A DNA stretch of 64,000 bases from Morella rubra. Taxonomy: Eukaryota > Streptophyta > Magnoliopsida > Fagales > Myricaceae. The position numbers and the translations under genes were made by a program. This document shows positions 35,067 to 45,875 of the stretch, piece after piece. The stretch lies in assembly GCA_003952965.2 (NCBI GenBank), contig CM025851.1, forward strand, positions 14,992,099 through 15,056,098. The letters are read 5' to 3'. Every line of letters starts with the position of its first letter. Position 1 is the stretch's first letter. Under the pieces are notes generated by a model. It had not been told where the DNA came from. It searched no databases and saw nothing but the letters and a program-made list of their open reading frames with translations.

Positions 35067-36997
35067 TTTTACAGTTTAAGCTTTTTACATGTCAACTTTT
35101 AGTTAGTTTATTATTCTGTTAAACAGTAACTTAGCTGTAAAGTTGCTTTTAGTAAAGTTGTTGTACAGATTTCATTATTAGTAAGTTTTATCAATATACG
35201 AGATTCACACAAAGCTTGGCTCTCTCTCTCTCTCTCTCTCAATCTTTCTCCTTGATTCATCATTCATCATCCCGAACCCACATCTTATCATGAAGCTGTC
35301 AAAAATCCAGCTTGGGGTAAAGCTATGGTTGCTGAAATTCAAGCCCTTGAAGATAATGGTACTTGGACTATCATTAATCTGCCACTTGATAAGCAAATTG
35401 TGGGATGTAAGTAGGTTTATAAAGTGAAATATCATTCAGATGGGTCAGTTGAGAGGTATAAGGCAAGCCTTGTTGTTAAGGGTTACAGTCAATAGGTCGT
35501 GATCGATTATACTGACACTTTTTCTCTTGTAGCTAAGATGACTACAGTGCCAGTTTTATTGGTTGTTGCTGCTACAAATCAGTGGCATTTGCATCAATTG
35601 GATGTCAATAACGCCTTCCTTCACCGGGATTTAACCGAAGAGGTTTATATGCAATTGCCACCCAAATTTGCTAGCAAGGGAGAGTCTCATGTATGTCATT
35701 TAAAGAAGTCATTGTATGGTCTTAAACAAGATCTAAACAACGGAATCATAAGTTGACTCGATCATTGATTAATCTGGAATTTGTGCAAGCAAAGTCAGAT
35801 TATTCCTTGTTTACAAAGAGGTCTGGTAGCAGCTTTATTGCTTTGTTGTTATATGTAGGTGACATTGTAGTGACTAGTAATGACTTGTTGGCTGTCAAGA
35901 AGTTAAAGGAGTTCTTGAATGCTGAATTTAAGATCAAAGATTTGGGAAAACTCAAATATTTTCTAGGTTTTGAGATTGCCAGAAATTCAAATGGAATTCA
36001 TGTTTGCCAAAGCAGGTATGCTTTGGAAATATTAGAAGATGCTGGGTTACTTGGTTGTAAAGCAGTTAAGTTTCCTACGGAAACTAATTTGAGATTGTGT
36101 ATTACAAAAGGAAACCTACTAGTAGACCCCTCAATGTATAAAAGACTTGTTAGGAGGATGTTGTATTTGATTACCACACGGCCAGACATCAGTTTTAGTT
36201 TGCAACAGTTAAGTCAATTTTTGTCTAGCCCTGCACAACGTCATTTAGATGTTGCATACCAAGTTTTGAGATACATTAAGTCCTCACCAGCACAAGGTTT
36301 ATTTTTTCCCTCCTCATCTGAGTTGCAAATTAAGGGGTTTGTGACTCAGATTGGGCAAGCTGTTCAGATACTAGAAAGTCAATAACAGGGATGTGTATTT
36401 TCCTTGGTAGTTCATTAGTTTCTTGGAAATCTAAGAAACAAACAACTGTCTCAAGATCCTCTGCAGAAGTCGAGTATAGAGCAATGACTTCATGTACATG
36501 TGAGATTGTATGGATTTGATATCTGCTACAAGACTTACAGATTAATCATTCTAAAGCTGCATTAATGTACTATGACAGTCAAGCAACATTTTATATAGCT
36601 GAAAATCCAGTTTAGCATGAAAAGACTAAACATATAGAGATAGATTGTCATGTGGTTATAGAGAAGTTAAAGGAAGGGATCTTGAAGACTATGAAAGTGT
36701 CATCTGCTAATCAAATAGCAGATATGCTGACTAAAGCTCTTGGGGAAAAGCAATTTGAGAATTGCTTTTCAAGATGATTAATATGCATTCATCTTGAGGG
36801 GGAGTTTTACAGTTTAAGCTTTTTACATGTCAACTTTTAGTTAGTTTATTATTCTGTTAAACAGTAGCTTAGCTGTAAAGTTGCTTTTAGTAAAGTTGTT
36901 GTACATATTTCATTCTTGCAAGTTTTATCAATATACGAGATTCACACTTAGTCTTGGCTCTCTCTCTCCATTCGCAATCTTTCTCCTTGATTCAATT
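35067..36997 (+). mobile_element. Internally deleted copia retrotransposon
   Basis: LTRs of about 195 bp (35067-35262 and 36805-36997) share long stretches such as GTTAAACAGTA(A/G)CTTAGCTG and AATATACGAGATTCACAC. AGTGC, extendable to AGTGCTTT, lies at both borders (35062 and 36998), and the uninterrupted site TTAAGTGCTTTATTTTATG is present at about 56682. The 5' LTR joins directly to the start of reverse transcriptase, so the primer site, gag, protease and integrase are gone. A polypurine tract (TTGAGGGGGAG) precedes the 3' LTR. Confidence 0.75.
35270..36778 (+). pseudogene. Copia reverse transcriptase-RNase H remnant
   Basis: Copia reverse transcriptase motifs are clear: [42 protein letters not shown]. 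The active-site motif reads YVGD (near 35855), not YVDD, so one catalytic aspartate is lost. RNase H follows ([28 protein letters not shown]). Stops at 35412 (a tryptophan position in the family) and 35494, a frame break near 35735, and further stops after 36385 make it non-functional. Confidence 0.75.
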
Positions 36998-37430
36998 AGT
37001 GCTTTATTTTATGTTTAATAATATCCCTATTACAGATAAGTTATTGGTGAAGATCCCTCTTAACTTCGACAACTACAGCCCTCTTTCGCCCAAGTACGGA
37101 GCATTATAGCAAAATTAACAACATGAAAGCCTACTCTAATAAGTACGGAAATTTCATGCAGGTTTATTTTACATACGAGTCCATAGCATTGGTCTTGAAA
37201 TCAAAATTTAGAAAGCATGAGTCTGAAAAGTAAATTCATTAAAAAAACATATTACTAACAATTTTTTTTTTTTTTTGGTTTTTCATTGACATTAATTGTG
37301 TTTTGAGAAAATCAAAACATGTATTAATGAATGTTTGTAGGCTGTCTTGAGGGGTCCTTTACGTGGGTTATAGTGCCAACATGATCACTACGTACAGGAA
37401 TAAATAACCCGAAAATCGGCGCAAATGGTA
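36998..37430. repeat. Composite repeat segment, copy C (right-middle part)
   Basis: This matches 22945-23310 and 56690-57050: TTATTTTATGTTTAATAATA, AAGCATGAGTCTGAAAAG, then GGCTGTCTTGAGGGGTCC and AGGAATAAATAACCCGAAA. It is interrupted at 37431 by a solo LTR. Confidence 0.65.
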
Positions 37431-38443
37431 TGTGTTACGTGTGTGTGGCTTGGTTTTATGAAAAGTCAGGCCATTCCACGCGTTGATAGCAATTTTAACA
37501 TGGCATTAGATGCATGCTGTTCATTTGGAAAGAGTGAAAGGTTGCTTTTTCAAAGGTGAACAACAAGCTTCAAGACAAGCTGCAAATTTTCAGTTTGTCA
37601 AAGATTTCACATCTTTTGTATTTATGAATAATAAATACATGTCATGCATTGGATTTCATTCTTACTTTCACTTATAGGCTATAGCTGTCCTACAGCTGCA
37701 TAGCGTAACTTGCATTTATGGAGAAGCACGCAATGTGAAGAGTAGAGAGAAAACCCAATAGAGAGACATGAAAAAAGAATCGCAGAATATTGAGAGGGGT
37801 ATGTCGTTATTCTCGTCTCTTTTGTGTGTGAGGAAATTAAGTGTATTGAGATTTTAGATTTGAGTATTGTGTTATCATTATTTGTACTCTTCCTTTCTTA
37901 TAGTGAATTTTTTTTAGAGTTTCTGCCAGTGGACGTAAGCTTCAAAACCAAACCACTTAAATCTTTGTGTCTTTTGTAATTACAGATTTTATTCTCATTT
38001 TTCTACCCCTCGACGAACTTGAATATTTATTCTTGGGGAAAAATACACTTCACCCACAAACTATCGGGATAGTGACACATTGCATCCCAAACTACCATCT
38101 TTAAGACATTACATCCTCAAACTACCAATGTTAGACATTTTGCACCCTAAACTACCCACTTTGACACATTATATCCTCCAACTGCTAATATTAAATACTT
38201 TGCACCCTTCATTTGACAATAATACCCTTGAAAAATTAATGAATTAACAACAATATCTTCAATATATGCAAAATGGGTCAATGGCATTATTATCATTTTA
38301 GTCTGAAAATTTGATAAAGGGTGCAAAGTGTTAAAAATTAGTAGTTAGAGGATGCAATGTGTCAAAATTAGAAGTTTAGGATACAAAATGCAAAACTTAT
38401 AATAATTCGTGGGTGATATTTTCCCCTTATTCTTGCCACAACA
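37431..38443 (+). repeat. Solo LTR (copia-like) with a nested MITE
   Basis: The insertion runs from TGTGTTACGTGTGTG to TTGCCACAACA inside copy C. The uninterrupted site is seen in copy D (CGCAAATTGTATAATAT near 58109). The distal part has GTGGACGTAAGC followed by CCAAACCACTTAAATC, the motif pair typical of the copia LTRs here. The flanks share only GTA, so the target duplication is decayed. Without the nested MITE the LTR is about 0.6 kb. Confidence 0.6.
38036..38426. mobile_element. MITE nested in the solo LTR
   Basis: The ends are GGGAAAAATACACTTCACCC and, reversed, GGGGAAAATATCACCCACGA. TTATTCTTG lies on both sides (38027-38035 and 38427-38435). One G is shared by the target and the end, so the duplication is 8 or 9 bp: hAT (8) or Mutator (9) are both possible. 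The interior repeats a CACATT(G/A)CATCC..AAACTACC theme in both orientations, with no coding capacity. Confidence 0.75.
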
Positions 38444-40000
38444 GTATAATATCCGACGACCTTTTTATTTTGCAGTTTGCACTTTGGAATAAAATAGCCC
38501 TACAGGAAGGATACCCGGCCGAAGTCCGTAACTAATTATCCGACGACCTTTAGTCGGACTCTTCCCAAAAACATAATAATAATAATTTGGACTCTTTGCG
38601 TATCCGTCGGCCGTACGTCTTTTTGCCTTTCTGGAAGTGTGACGCTATATGCAGGGACCTATGGTGTTCGTCTTCATCTAGAAGGAGGGATATGCTTACA
38701 TATAGTTTCATAATTTGCTTTCTAATTACTTGTCATATATGCCCTCGTTTCCTCTTTCCACTATAAATTATATGAGGCAAGTTCTAGCATTAGACCGCAC
38801 TATAGTCTCAAAGAAGTCCTTTGTACTGAGGCCTTAGGTGAACTCATCAAGAGTTAGGTTCTTTTTGGCCGCGAAAAATTTATGACTCAGTTGCTAAATG
38901 TTATTCGAGACCAAAGAGTAAGTGCCAATTATATATTATTCCTAACAGTATATCATTCACAATTGCATGTAATTATCTCAGAAAGTTGTTTGTTTATACT
39001 CTCACAATGATTATGTAACAGCCGATTTTAGCAGCGATGTTATTGGAAGATTAGTGGTGTTTGAGTGCCAAAATTTTGGAGTGATTAAAATTTTGGGATA
39101 CGAGTTGGTGAAAAAGTGAAAATACTTAATGAGAGTTTGTGAAAAAATGAAGAAAGAGAATATTTAAATAAATATTATAATAAAAAAATAATTTGATGAG
39201 GAAGAGATATTATTTTATAATGTTTTTAATTAGATAAAAATTTTGGTACTCAAATACCACTTAAAGATTATTGAGGCTCTATCAAACTATTGTTTTTTGG
39301 TGCGGCTCTAACTATGCGAGGGTAAAAATATTTGCGCCTCCTAGCGTGATTCAAGAAAGTGAGAATAGTAATATTGTTGGTACGGGATGTCGTGATGTAC
39401 GTGTTCTATATAATTAATTTAGAGGTAAATATTTTTTTTATTCTTCAACTATGTGGATATTGACATTTTACACTACGCAATCACGTTTCATATTTCACCT
39501 GCTAACAATAGATTTCAAATGTTTTGCATATTCTGTTATTTTTTTTTTCATTTTTTTAGACTAAAAATGATCTCTTTCTACCTTGATTTCTTACTATAAC
39601 AAATCCATTAGGACTAAACTTGGTGCTATCGATATTTGATATCCAGGGATTGCCACAAATTTGGAGAAAATGTCTTAATATTTTTTATATTGGAATGGTC
39701 AAGATCACATCAAAGAAAGTTTTATGGGTTAAATATAATTTATACAGTCTAACTATAAGTGTCTTGATACTTTGCAGCATTATCTATTATTAGTTTCAAC
39801 GAAAAATGATTTTTTCGTGCTCGAAATGATAATTCTTTCCCCATAATTTTGCTGGCACTGATTATTGTAATACAGTAAAATCGTAATTTTATTGAATGGA
39901 ATATTCAATACCTTTATACATTTTGAGTTTGATAAATGTTGCATTGCATATGAAAAATCATGTGTTTGTGTGTGCGCTGTAGCGATACCTGTCTTTGATT
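38444..40000. repeat. Composite repeat segment, copy C (right part)
   Basis: This matches 23320-25400 without the reversed solo LTR: GACGACCTTTTTATTTTGCA, ACCCGGCCGAAG, CTCATCAAGAGTTAGGTTC, a MITE, TGTCGTGATGTAC and GTTTGATAAATG(T/C)TGCATTGC. No gene. Confidence 0.6.
39053..39261. mobile_element. 209-bp MITE with 25-bp inverted ends
   Basis: The left end AGTGGTGTTTGAGTGCCAAA and the reversed right end AGTGGTATTTGAGTACCAAA pair over about 25 bases with two mismatches. The flanks GGAAGATT and TAAAGATT are a plausible 8-bp duplication with two differences. Relatives lie at about 24474 and, inverted, at about 58440-58595. Confidence 0.65.
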
Positions 40001-41485
40001 AGAAATTGGAAACTAATATTCAAAAGAAACAGTTGCTTATAGAATTACAGTACGGATTTCCGATCCAGCACATATATATAGGCATATAGTGTTATATTAG
40101 CTTAATTTATCTAGAAGTTCAATCAAGTTGGCACTATTGATAGAACAGATTACATTTCAGGTCTAGTGTTCATGGACTTGTGCGGTGATGGTGCATCCTG
40201 TTTGTCGTTGAAGGATTTACTCTAGCTGCTGGATTGTTAAATACTTAAAAGTCGTATCTTTCTCCTTCAAAATTGAAACGCACAAGTTTCTAATTCTAAT
40301 TTCTTCATAATTTAAAATAAAGCGTAACTCCTCTGTTGACAATATACTTAAGCCTCTAAAATTAACCGGGTTCTATTCAACCCAATCAGAGCTGCAAATC
40401 TTCGATCAAGGGTCAATTACAAGCTTATACACTGAATTGAACCAGGTGACATAGATAGATAAGGAAATTCTGAACTTAGATTATATATAACAATGATTAA
40501 GTTGATATACAATCTCAAATTATGGACATCTAATCACAATCAAATTAAAGTTTAAACCCTCAGTTGGGACCTCGATTTCATGTTGCGCAAACAATTTGAG
40601 GAGGCAGACTTTGTGAAAACCTTAATTAATTAATATTCCTTCGATGAACATGACCAATAAACTTGAAATCAAGTTGAATAGAAAATATATCGGGAATGTT
40701 CAACTCCACGATACCCCACAATTGAACCTGGTTCTTATTCGACTGGGACCAATTGTTACCGAGGATTAATCTGCCCAAGCTTCACGACCAACCTAGGTTG
40801 AGTAGTCTCCCCTAGCTGTTGAGGCCAAGTGTCAAATCATCATCAAGAATTGAGGAGACATGGTTTGCAGATTTGGTCGGCCAGCCGGATGTATATAAAG
40901 GGGCTGGAGATAAAGCGAAGCTGCTTAATGGGGAGAAAATGGGACTCCAGGGGGTAGGGGAGTTAGCAGACGGGAGTGTGGAAGGATTTAAGCCCATGAA
41001 TGTGGTATTATGGTCGGACGAAGAGGGAGGCTCGTGGGGATGGTTATGGGGGAAGTGGGGGGACACGGTGAAATATATTGGGGAGAACAAGGAACATATA
41101 AGGGAGAGCAATGGTTGTTACTTTCAAGGGGAAGAGTCGAACTGGGATTCACAAGCAAGAGTCTCGTGTTGGTAGCAGTGGGAGAAGCAGGTTTCTGCAT
41201 GGGAATAAGAGTCAATGTCGATACAGTTTTCTTTCTACAAAGAAAAGATGATAGTAAAGCATCCGAACAAAATTGAGATTTTACCTCTTGAAGCAACGGA
41301 CTCAAAGAAGGTTCGGAAAACAGCTGTGAAGAATGAGCAGGCCGTTCTCGATCGAGCAAGGAATCAGTAGAGAGTTCATTGCCCTTGTTAGGGGCGCTGA
41401 AGTTTAATAGAAAAGTAATCTGCCAGTCAAGGACTAAAGGCAGGCATGTATAAGAGGATCTTCTATACTTAGATAAATAAAAATT
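40001..41485. other. Unassigned stretch between copy C and hAT copy 2
   Basis: I see no supported gene. 40810-41360 is less AT-rich and open in several frames. The minus-strand frames are serine/proline-rich and the plus-strand frame is glycine/tryptophan-rich, without a domain I recognise. Splice-like borders occur on the minus strand (GAGGTAAAAT near 41285; CCCATGCAG near 41200), so this could be a decayed gene or a retroelement ORF1 fragment. Confidence 0.35.
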
Positions 41486-41489
41486 TTAC

Positions 41490-43445
41490 TTACTTGCTTT
41501 TGGGCTTCTCCAGCCAATCCTCTCCACATATCAAAGCCTCCACGATATCTGGATCGTGACCATCAAAGGCTGGGTTGATTGTCATAGTTTCAGTACTGAA
41601 AGCATAATTGGAGGTAGAGATTGACATTGGAATTGCCAAAATGTCACGAGCCATCTTTCCAAGAGTTGGAAAATTTTGGCTATTAGTATGCCACCAGCTC
41701 AAGATATCAAACTCTCCTTCTGTATGAAGGATACACTCTTCTAAATATCGATCGAGTTCTGCCCTTTGTGAAATAGCACCGGTAACACCATGTTTAGAAT
41801 TGTACCACATGCTTAACATATGACAATCATCATAATATGATGTCATGTTATCACTAGCATCATGGATTACTGAAGAAGATAATATTGCCTCGTGGCAAGA
41901 TCCTTCACATAATCATCGAAAAGACCATTAAGAGCATTGAGAATAGGTGCCAAGTGTGTCTCAGCATCACAACCATAGAACTGCTCGAATGCAAATTTCA
42001 CAAAGCCTAATTTTCTTCGTGGGTCTAGAATTTCTGCAATTACTAAAACCGTACGACACTCACAAAAATACTTGTCAAACTTCACTTTCATTTTACTTGC
42101 CATAACGCGAATGTATGGGTGTTCACTCTCTTGCCACTTGAGCAAATTGTAATGAATGTCACAGACCTTGGGAAAGTACAGATTTGCAGTAAGGCATTTG
42201 CTTTCTGATAATCTGCAGATGACATCATATAAAACTTTCAAACACTTGTGCAAAGTTACTGCCATAGCCCATTCCTCCCAGATGGATTCATCGTGAACTC
42301 ACAATCCTCATTCTCTATATAAGAAAAGGCTTCCTGGAACTCCAGTGCACTCTCAAGCATGAGGAAGGAGGAAACCCAACTCGTAGGAAAATCTTCAGAA
42401 GTAATCTTCTTGCCTTGCAAATTATGGAGCTGCCTTACAGCATATTCGAACTTCTCTTTGCCAAGTGTTGTCTCCTGAACGTATTTTACAGCCTTCCTTA
42501 TCTTATGAAGTATGTCACTTATCTCATGCAATCCATCCTGAACAAGGCCACTTATCATGTGTGTGGTGCAATGGATGTAGAAGAAATGTCTGTAACACTG
42601 GTTATTACCTCGATCAGCAAGCTGGGTTTTTAGCATTTCAACTATGTTGTCATTTGACAAACAACTCTCTAAAGTTATAGAGCACAATTTCTTGTCAATG
42701 TTCCACTCTTGTAGCAAACTTACTACCGTTTCAGACAGAGTTGGTCCCGATCATTGCACTTCACAGCAAGAATTTTCTTCTTCAGTCTCAACCCATCTTC
42801 AATGAATTGTAGAGTGAAAAAACAATACACATTCTTCTTACTATGACACGTCCAAAACTTAATTGTTAAGCTAAAGGGAGGAGAGAGCATACTCAGATAT
42901 TCGGAGAGTTTCAGCTTCTCTTCTCTGTATACAAGAAGAATGTCAGCCTTTAAAGCGTCTTGTGAATAAAGTTTGAACTTTGGCTGTAAATTCTTCACAA
43001 AAATTTCAAAGAACTCATGCTCAACCATTTTCAATGGATACCCATGCTTAATAATCATTCTTGCCACATCTAAGCGACTCCTTTCTTCATCAAACATAGA
43101 ATCCCTTTTAGTCTGTGCGCTTGTATCTGTTAGAATATCACCTGTCTCATTCTTAGTTGTTATTTCTTCATTATGTGCTGCTCTAGACTTTTTAGCAGGA
43201 CATCTTAACAAGTGATTTCTTAGGTTTGTGGTCCCACTTTTGCTTGACCCTACAAAATCCTTGTTACAGTGCATACACACAGCCCGATCTTTCCCAGCTA
43301 CTTTAACCTTCTTGAAGTCCTTCCAAACCTTAGACACTGACTTTGTTCATTTAGAAGGAGGTAAGGGTGCTGAAATTTCCTCGTATGTGTCATCGTGCAT
43401 TGAACCCTTGAAAATGAAGGTGCAATCCGCTGTAGAATCTTCCAT
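41490..43445 (-). pseudogene. hAT transposase pseudogene (BED finger type), copy 2
   Basis: From ATG at 43445 there is a TGA after 32 codons at the same place as in copy 1. Then come the BED finger (AVCMHCNKDF ... HLLRC, about 43190-43300), a transposase core in two frames (42723-43337 and 42256-42717) and a third frame (41867-42265) with LDPRRKLGFVKFAFEQFYG. The last frame (41490-41846) holds the hAT dimerisation domain (LDRYLEECIL ... WWHTNSQNFPTL ... DIVEALICGEDWL). At least three frame changes break it. It keeps CAG where copy 1 has TAG three times, so it is the less decayed copy. A GTAAGT follows the last residues, so a further 3' exon may exist. Confidence 0.8.
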
Positions 43446-45110
43446 CTTGGTTACTTTCTTCCCTAAAATCGATAAACCCGTTAGTAGTAGAAGAGATATA
43501 GCGAGTGTTCAAACCACTTTAAGCTTAAAAGATAGGAATTTGACATATCATTATCGCCATTGGTGAGTGGGTAATTTGAGAAAATACAAAGCAAGTCAAG
43601 ACAGAACACGTAAAAGGGTTCCTACGAATTACATTTTCATTTTCTAGGCGGGATTCCAAAGTACAATATTCTACAACCTTATGATACCTGCAATTGTGAA
43701 TTGTACTACGTCCCACACACTGCGGAATTCTACGTCCCATAGTTGGGGACTATGTATTGGGTTCCTAATTTTTTTTGGTTCCTCGTAGGACTTCCTTAAT
43801 TAGGTGCTGCAGGTCAATTAATTAATTAGTTTTCAGGATTGGAGCAAGATATTCATAATTTAATCTATTTATAGGTTGTATCTTGTGTTAATGGTGTAAG
43901 TATGTATATGCTTATAAAGATCAGAGAGATTAAAAAAAAAAAAAAAAGAGTACTAAACATGTGCCGTCTTCAAACCCTTTTGAGGCAGAGGAATAAGGCA
44001 TTTCTAGGGAATAAGGCATCTTAGGTAAGAATGTTCCATAATTCTAAATTATTTGCTATGAAAATCTACAAGGTACAGTTGAATTTGACCATATTGTTGA
44101 TTAAAGTTTCAAAGAAGTTATGATACTATAGTCATTCCAATGCTATGGTTTCAATATGATATAGGGTAAATCATTTTGTTAACATTGCTAATGATTATTG
44201 CAACAGACATAACTCATATGCAAGACATACCTGTATACGGCACCAATCCAGTTCATGTATCAGCTCCAACAAAATTCTAGGCAGCTAGACTATTTTAACT
44301 CAATAAACAGCTCACCAAATCCTAGAAAGTAAACGAAATGGTAAAATGAACTGAATAAAGCATTCAACAAATTGTGGAAACAAAACGTCATATGAATCCT
44401 AAAGGAAGTAGAGAGAGAGAGAGTTGAAGGAAGTCCGCACTTCCCTTGTTCGGCCAGAAGAAAGGGAAAGAAAAAACGAAAAAAAAAAAAAAGTCGTCGC
44501 ACTTGCCTCCGGTGAAATGAGAGAAGCAAAGCTATCATTCTTTCTCCAAAATAAGCGACAACCGACAGCCGAAAAGCATTCAGCGAACGAAAGACACTTA
44601 ACCCCCGAAACGCCGAAATTTTCAGAACAGACCAACGGCCGATTTTGCCAAATATTTCTGCTGGTAGAACCGTCAGAATTCAAGCAAGGAATTAACGGTG
44701 ACTGAAAAACATTTTTTCCTCCCCCTCACGATACCTTTCCCAGACCGACCGTTTTGACCAATGAAGCAATTGCCGACTTGCCGTGTCATGTCTCCTTAGA
44801 GTCAACGTATATCAGATTTTGCTTGGACCACAAGACTCCCAATTTAGTCTCCAATCAAGTATTGACAACGTGAAAGTCATTCCGCATCACTTTTGATAGA
44901 TATTATGGCGTTCATACAGAAGTCTGCTTTTCTTTATTTTTTTCCACTTGGCTTGCAAATGTCGGAGCGGATGTAGAAGGATCCGACAACCCTTTTTCCT
45001 TCCAAGCCAAGTATCCGATCATTAACCAATCCAAACACTTACTGATTTCAATGGCGACATAGCGGATATCCGATTGCCAATCCGAAGGTCTTTCAAGTAA
45101 GTTAGTTTTA
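41490..45110 (-). mobile_element. hAT element, copy 2
   Basis: Transposase plus about 1.5 kb of leader and a terminal repeat part (44950-45110), all inverted relative to 28075-31237. The leader copies share long runs (GAAGTGCGGACTTCCTTCAA; TTTCGGCTGTCGGCTGTCGC in copy 1). The 3' inverted end and target duplication were not found. Confidence 0.6.
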
Positions 45111-45139
45111 GCTTAGAAAAAAAAAAAAAAAAAAAAGTA

Positions 45140-45875
45140 AGTTAGTTTTGGACGCATTTGTAAAACATAAGTACGTAAATATTAAGTCAAAGAAAAATTC
45201 TCCGTGGGAGGCGTTTACAAAACTTAACTATATAAAATATTTAAAGAATCTTATGAAAATTGAAAAAATTGAAATTGTATTAGGTTTCGTTTAGAAAGGA
45301 GTGAAAAATGTAAAATTTTACTAGTAGTAAAAAAGTTAAAAGAGGAATAAAGAATTTTATAATATAATTAAATTTTTTATATTTATTGTAGATTGTCTGG
45401 ATTGAGTCACAATTATACTCGTAAAAAAAAAAAACTCTCGTTACAGCCATACAAAAATGCAATGCAATTATGATATCAAGAGGAAGTTTCTAGCCCTCTT
45501 TCATTCGAGGTTCCCGATCTCTTTAGAATCTTCATGGGAAGTTTCCCTTTTCCACAAACAGTCTGTCGCTTCATGAAGAGGCTTCCTCCAACAAAACTTC
45601 TAAAAAGGGCATAGATATACGCCCGAGTATCCGGAAATCCAATCCAATCCAATAACTACACTTACACTTTATAAATTACCTTTGGACTCGTAAGGAATAT
45701 TCGAAGTCCCGATTTTATAAAATTGTAATATCCAACTCTTTTGCACTTATTTGGTATATATGTGAGATAATATAAATAGTACGTTGTAAAATTTTCTTAC
45801 TTCAATTATTCTTCGTATATCTTTAATTCTCCTACATTTATATATATGTGATTATATTTGTTTTTATATCATTGA
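45140..45875. repeat. Composite repeat segment, copy D (left part)
   Basis: 45180-45490 matches 27600-27910, and 45484-45722 matches 19500-19740. After GAATATTCGAAGTCCCGAT the match stops and AT-rich sequence leads to a large LTR-like insertion at 45876. Confidence 0.6.

Noticed and set aside
40812-41359. Serine/proline-rich minus-strand frames
   Set aside because: Both strands are open here and no family can be named. Listed only as unassigned sequence.
44950-45105. Possible attachment site or riboswitch-like conserved element (GGATATCCGATTGCC)
   Set aside because: The conservation is explained by its being part of the hAT-linked repeat present three times in the window.
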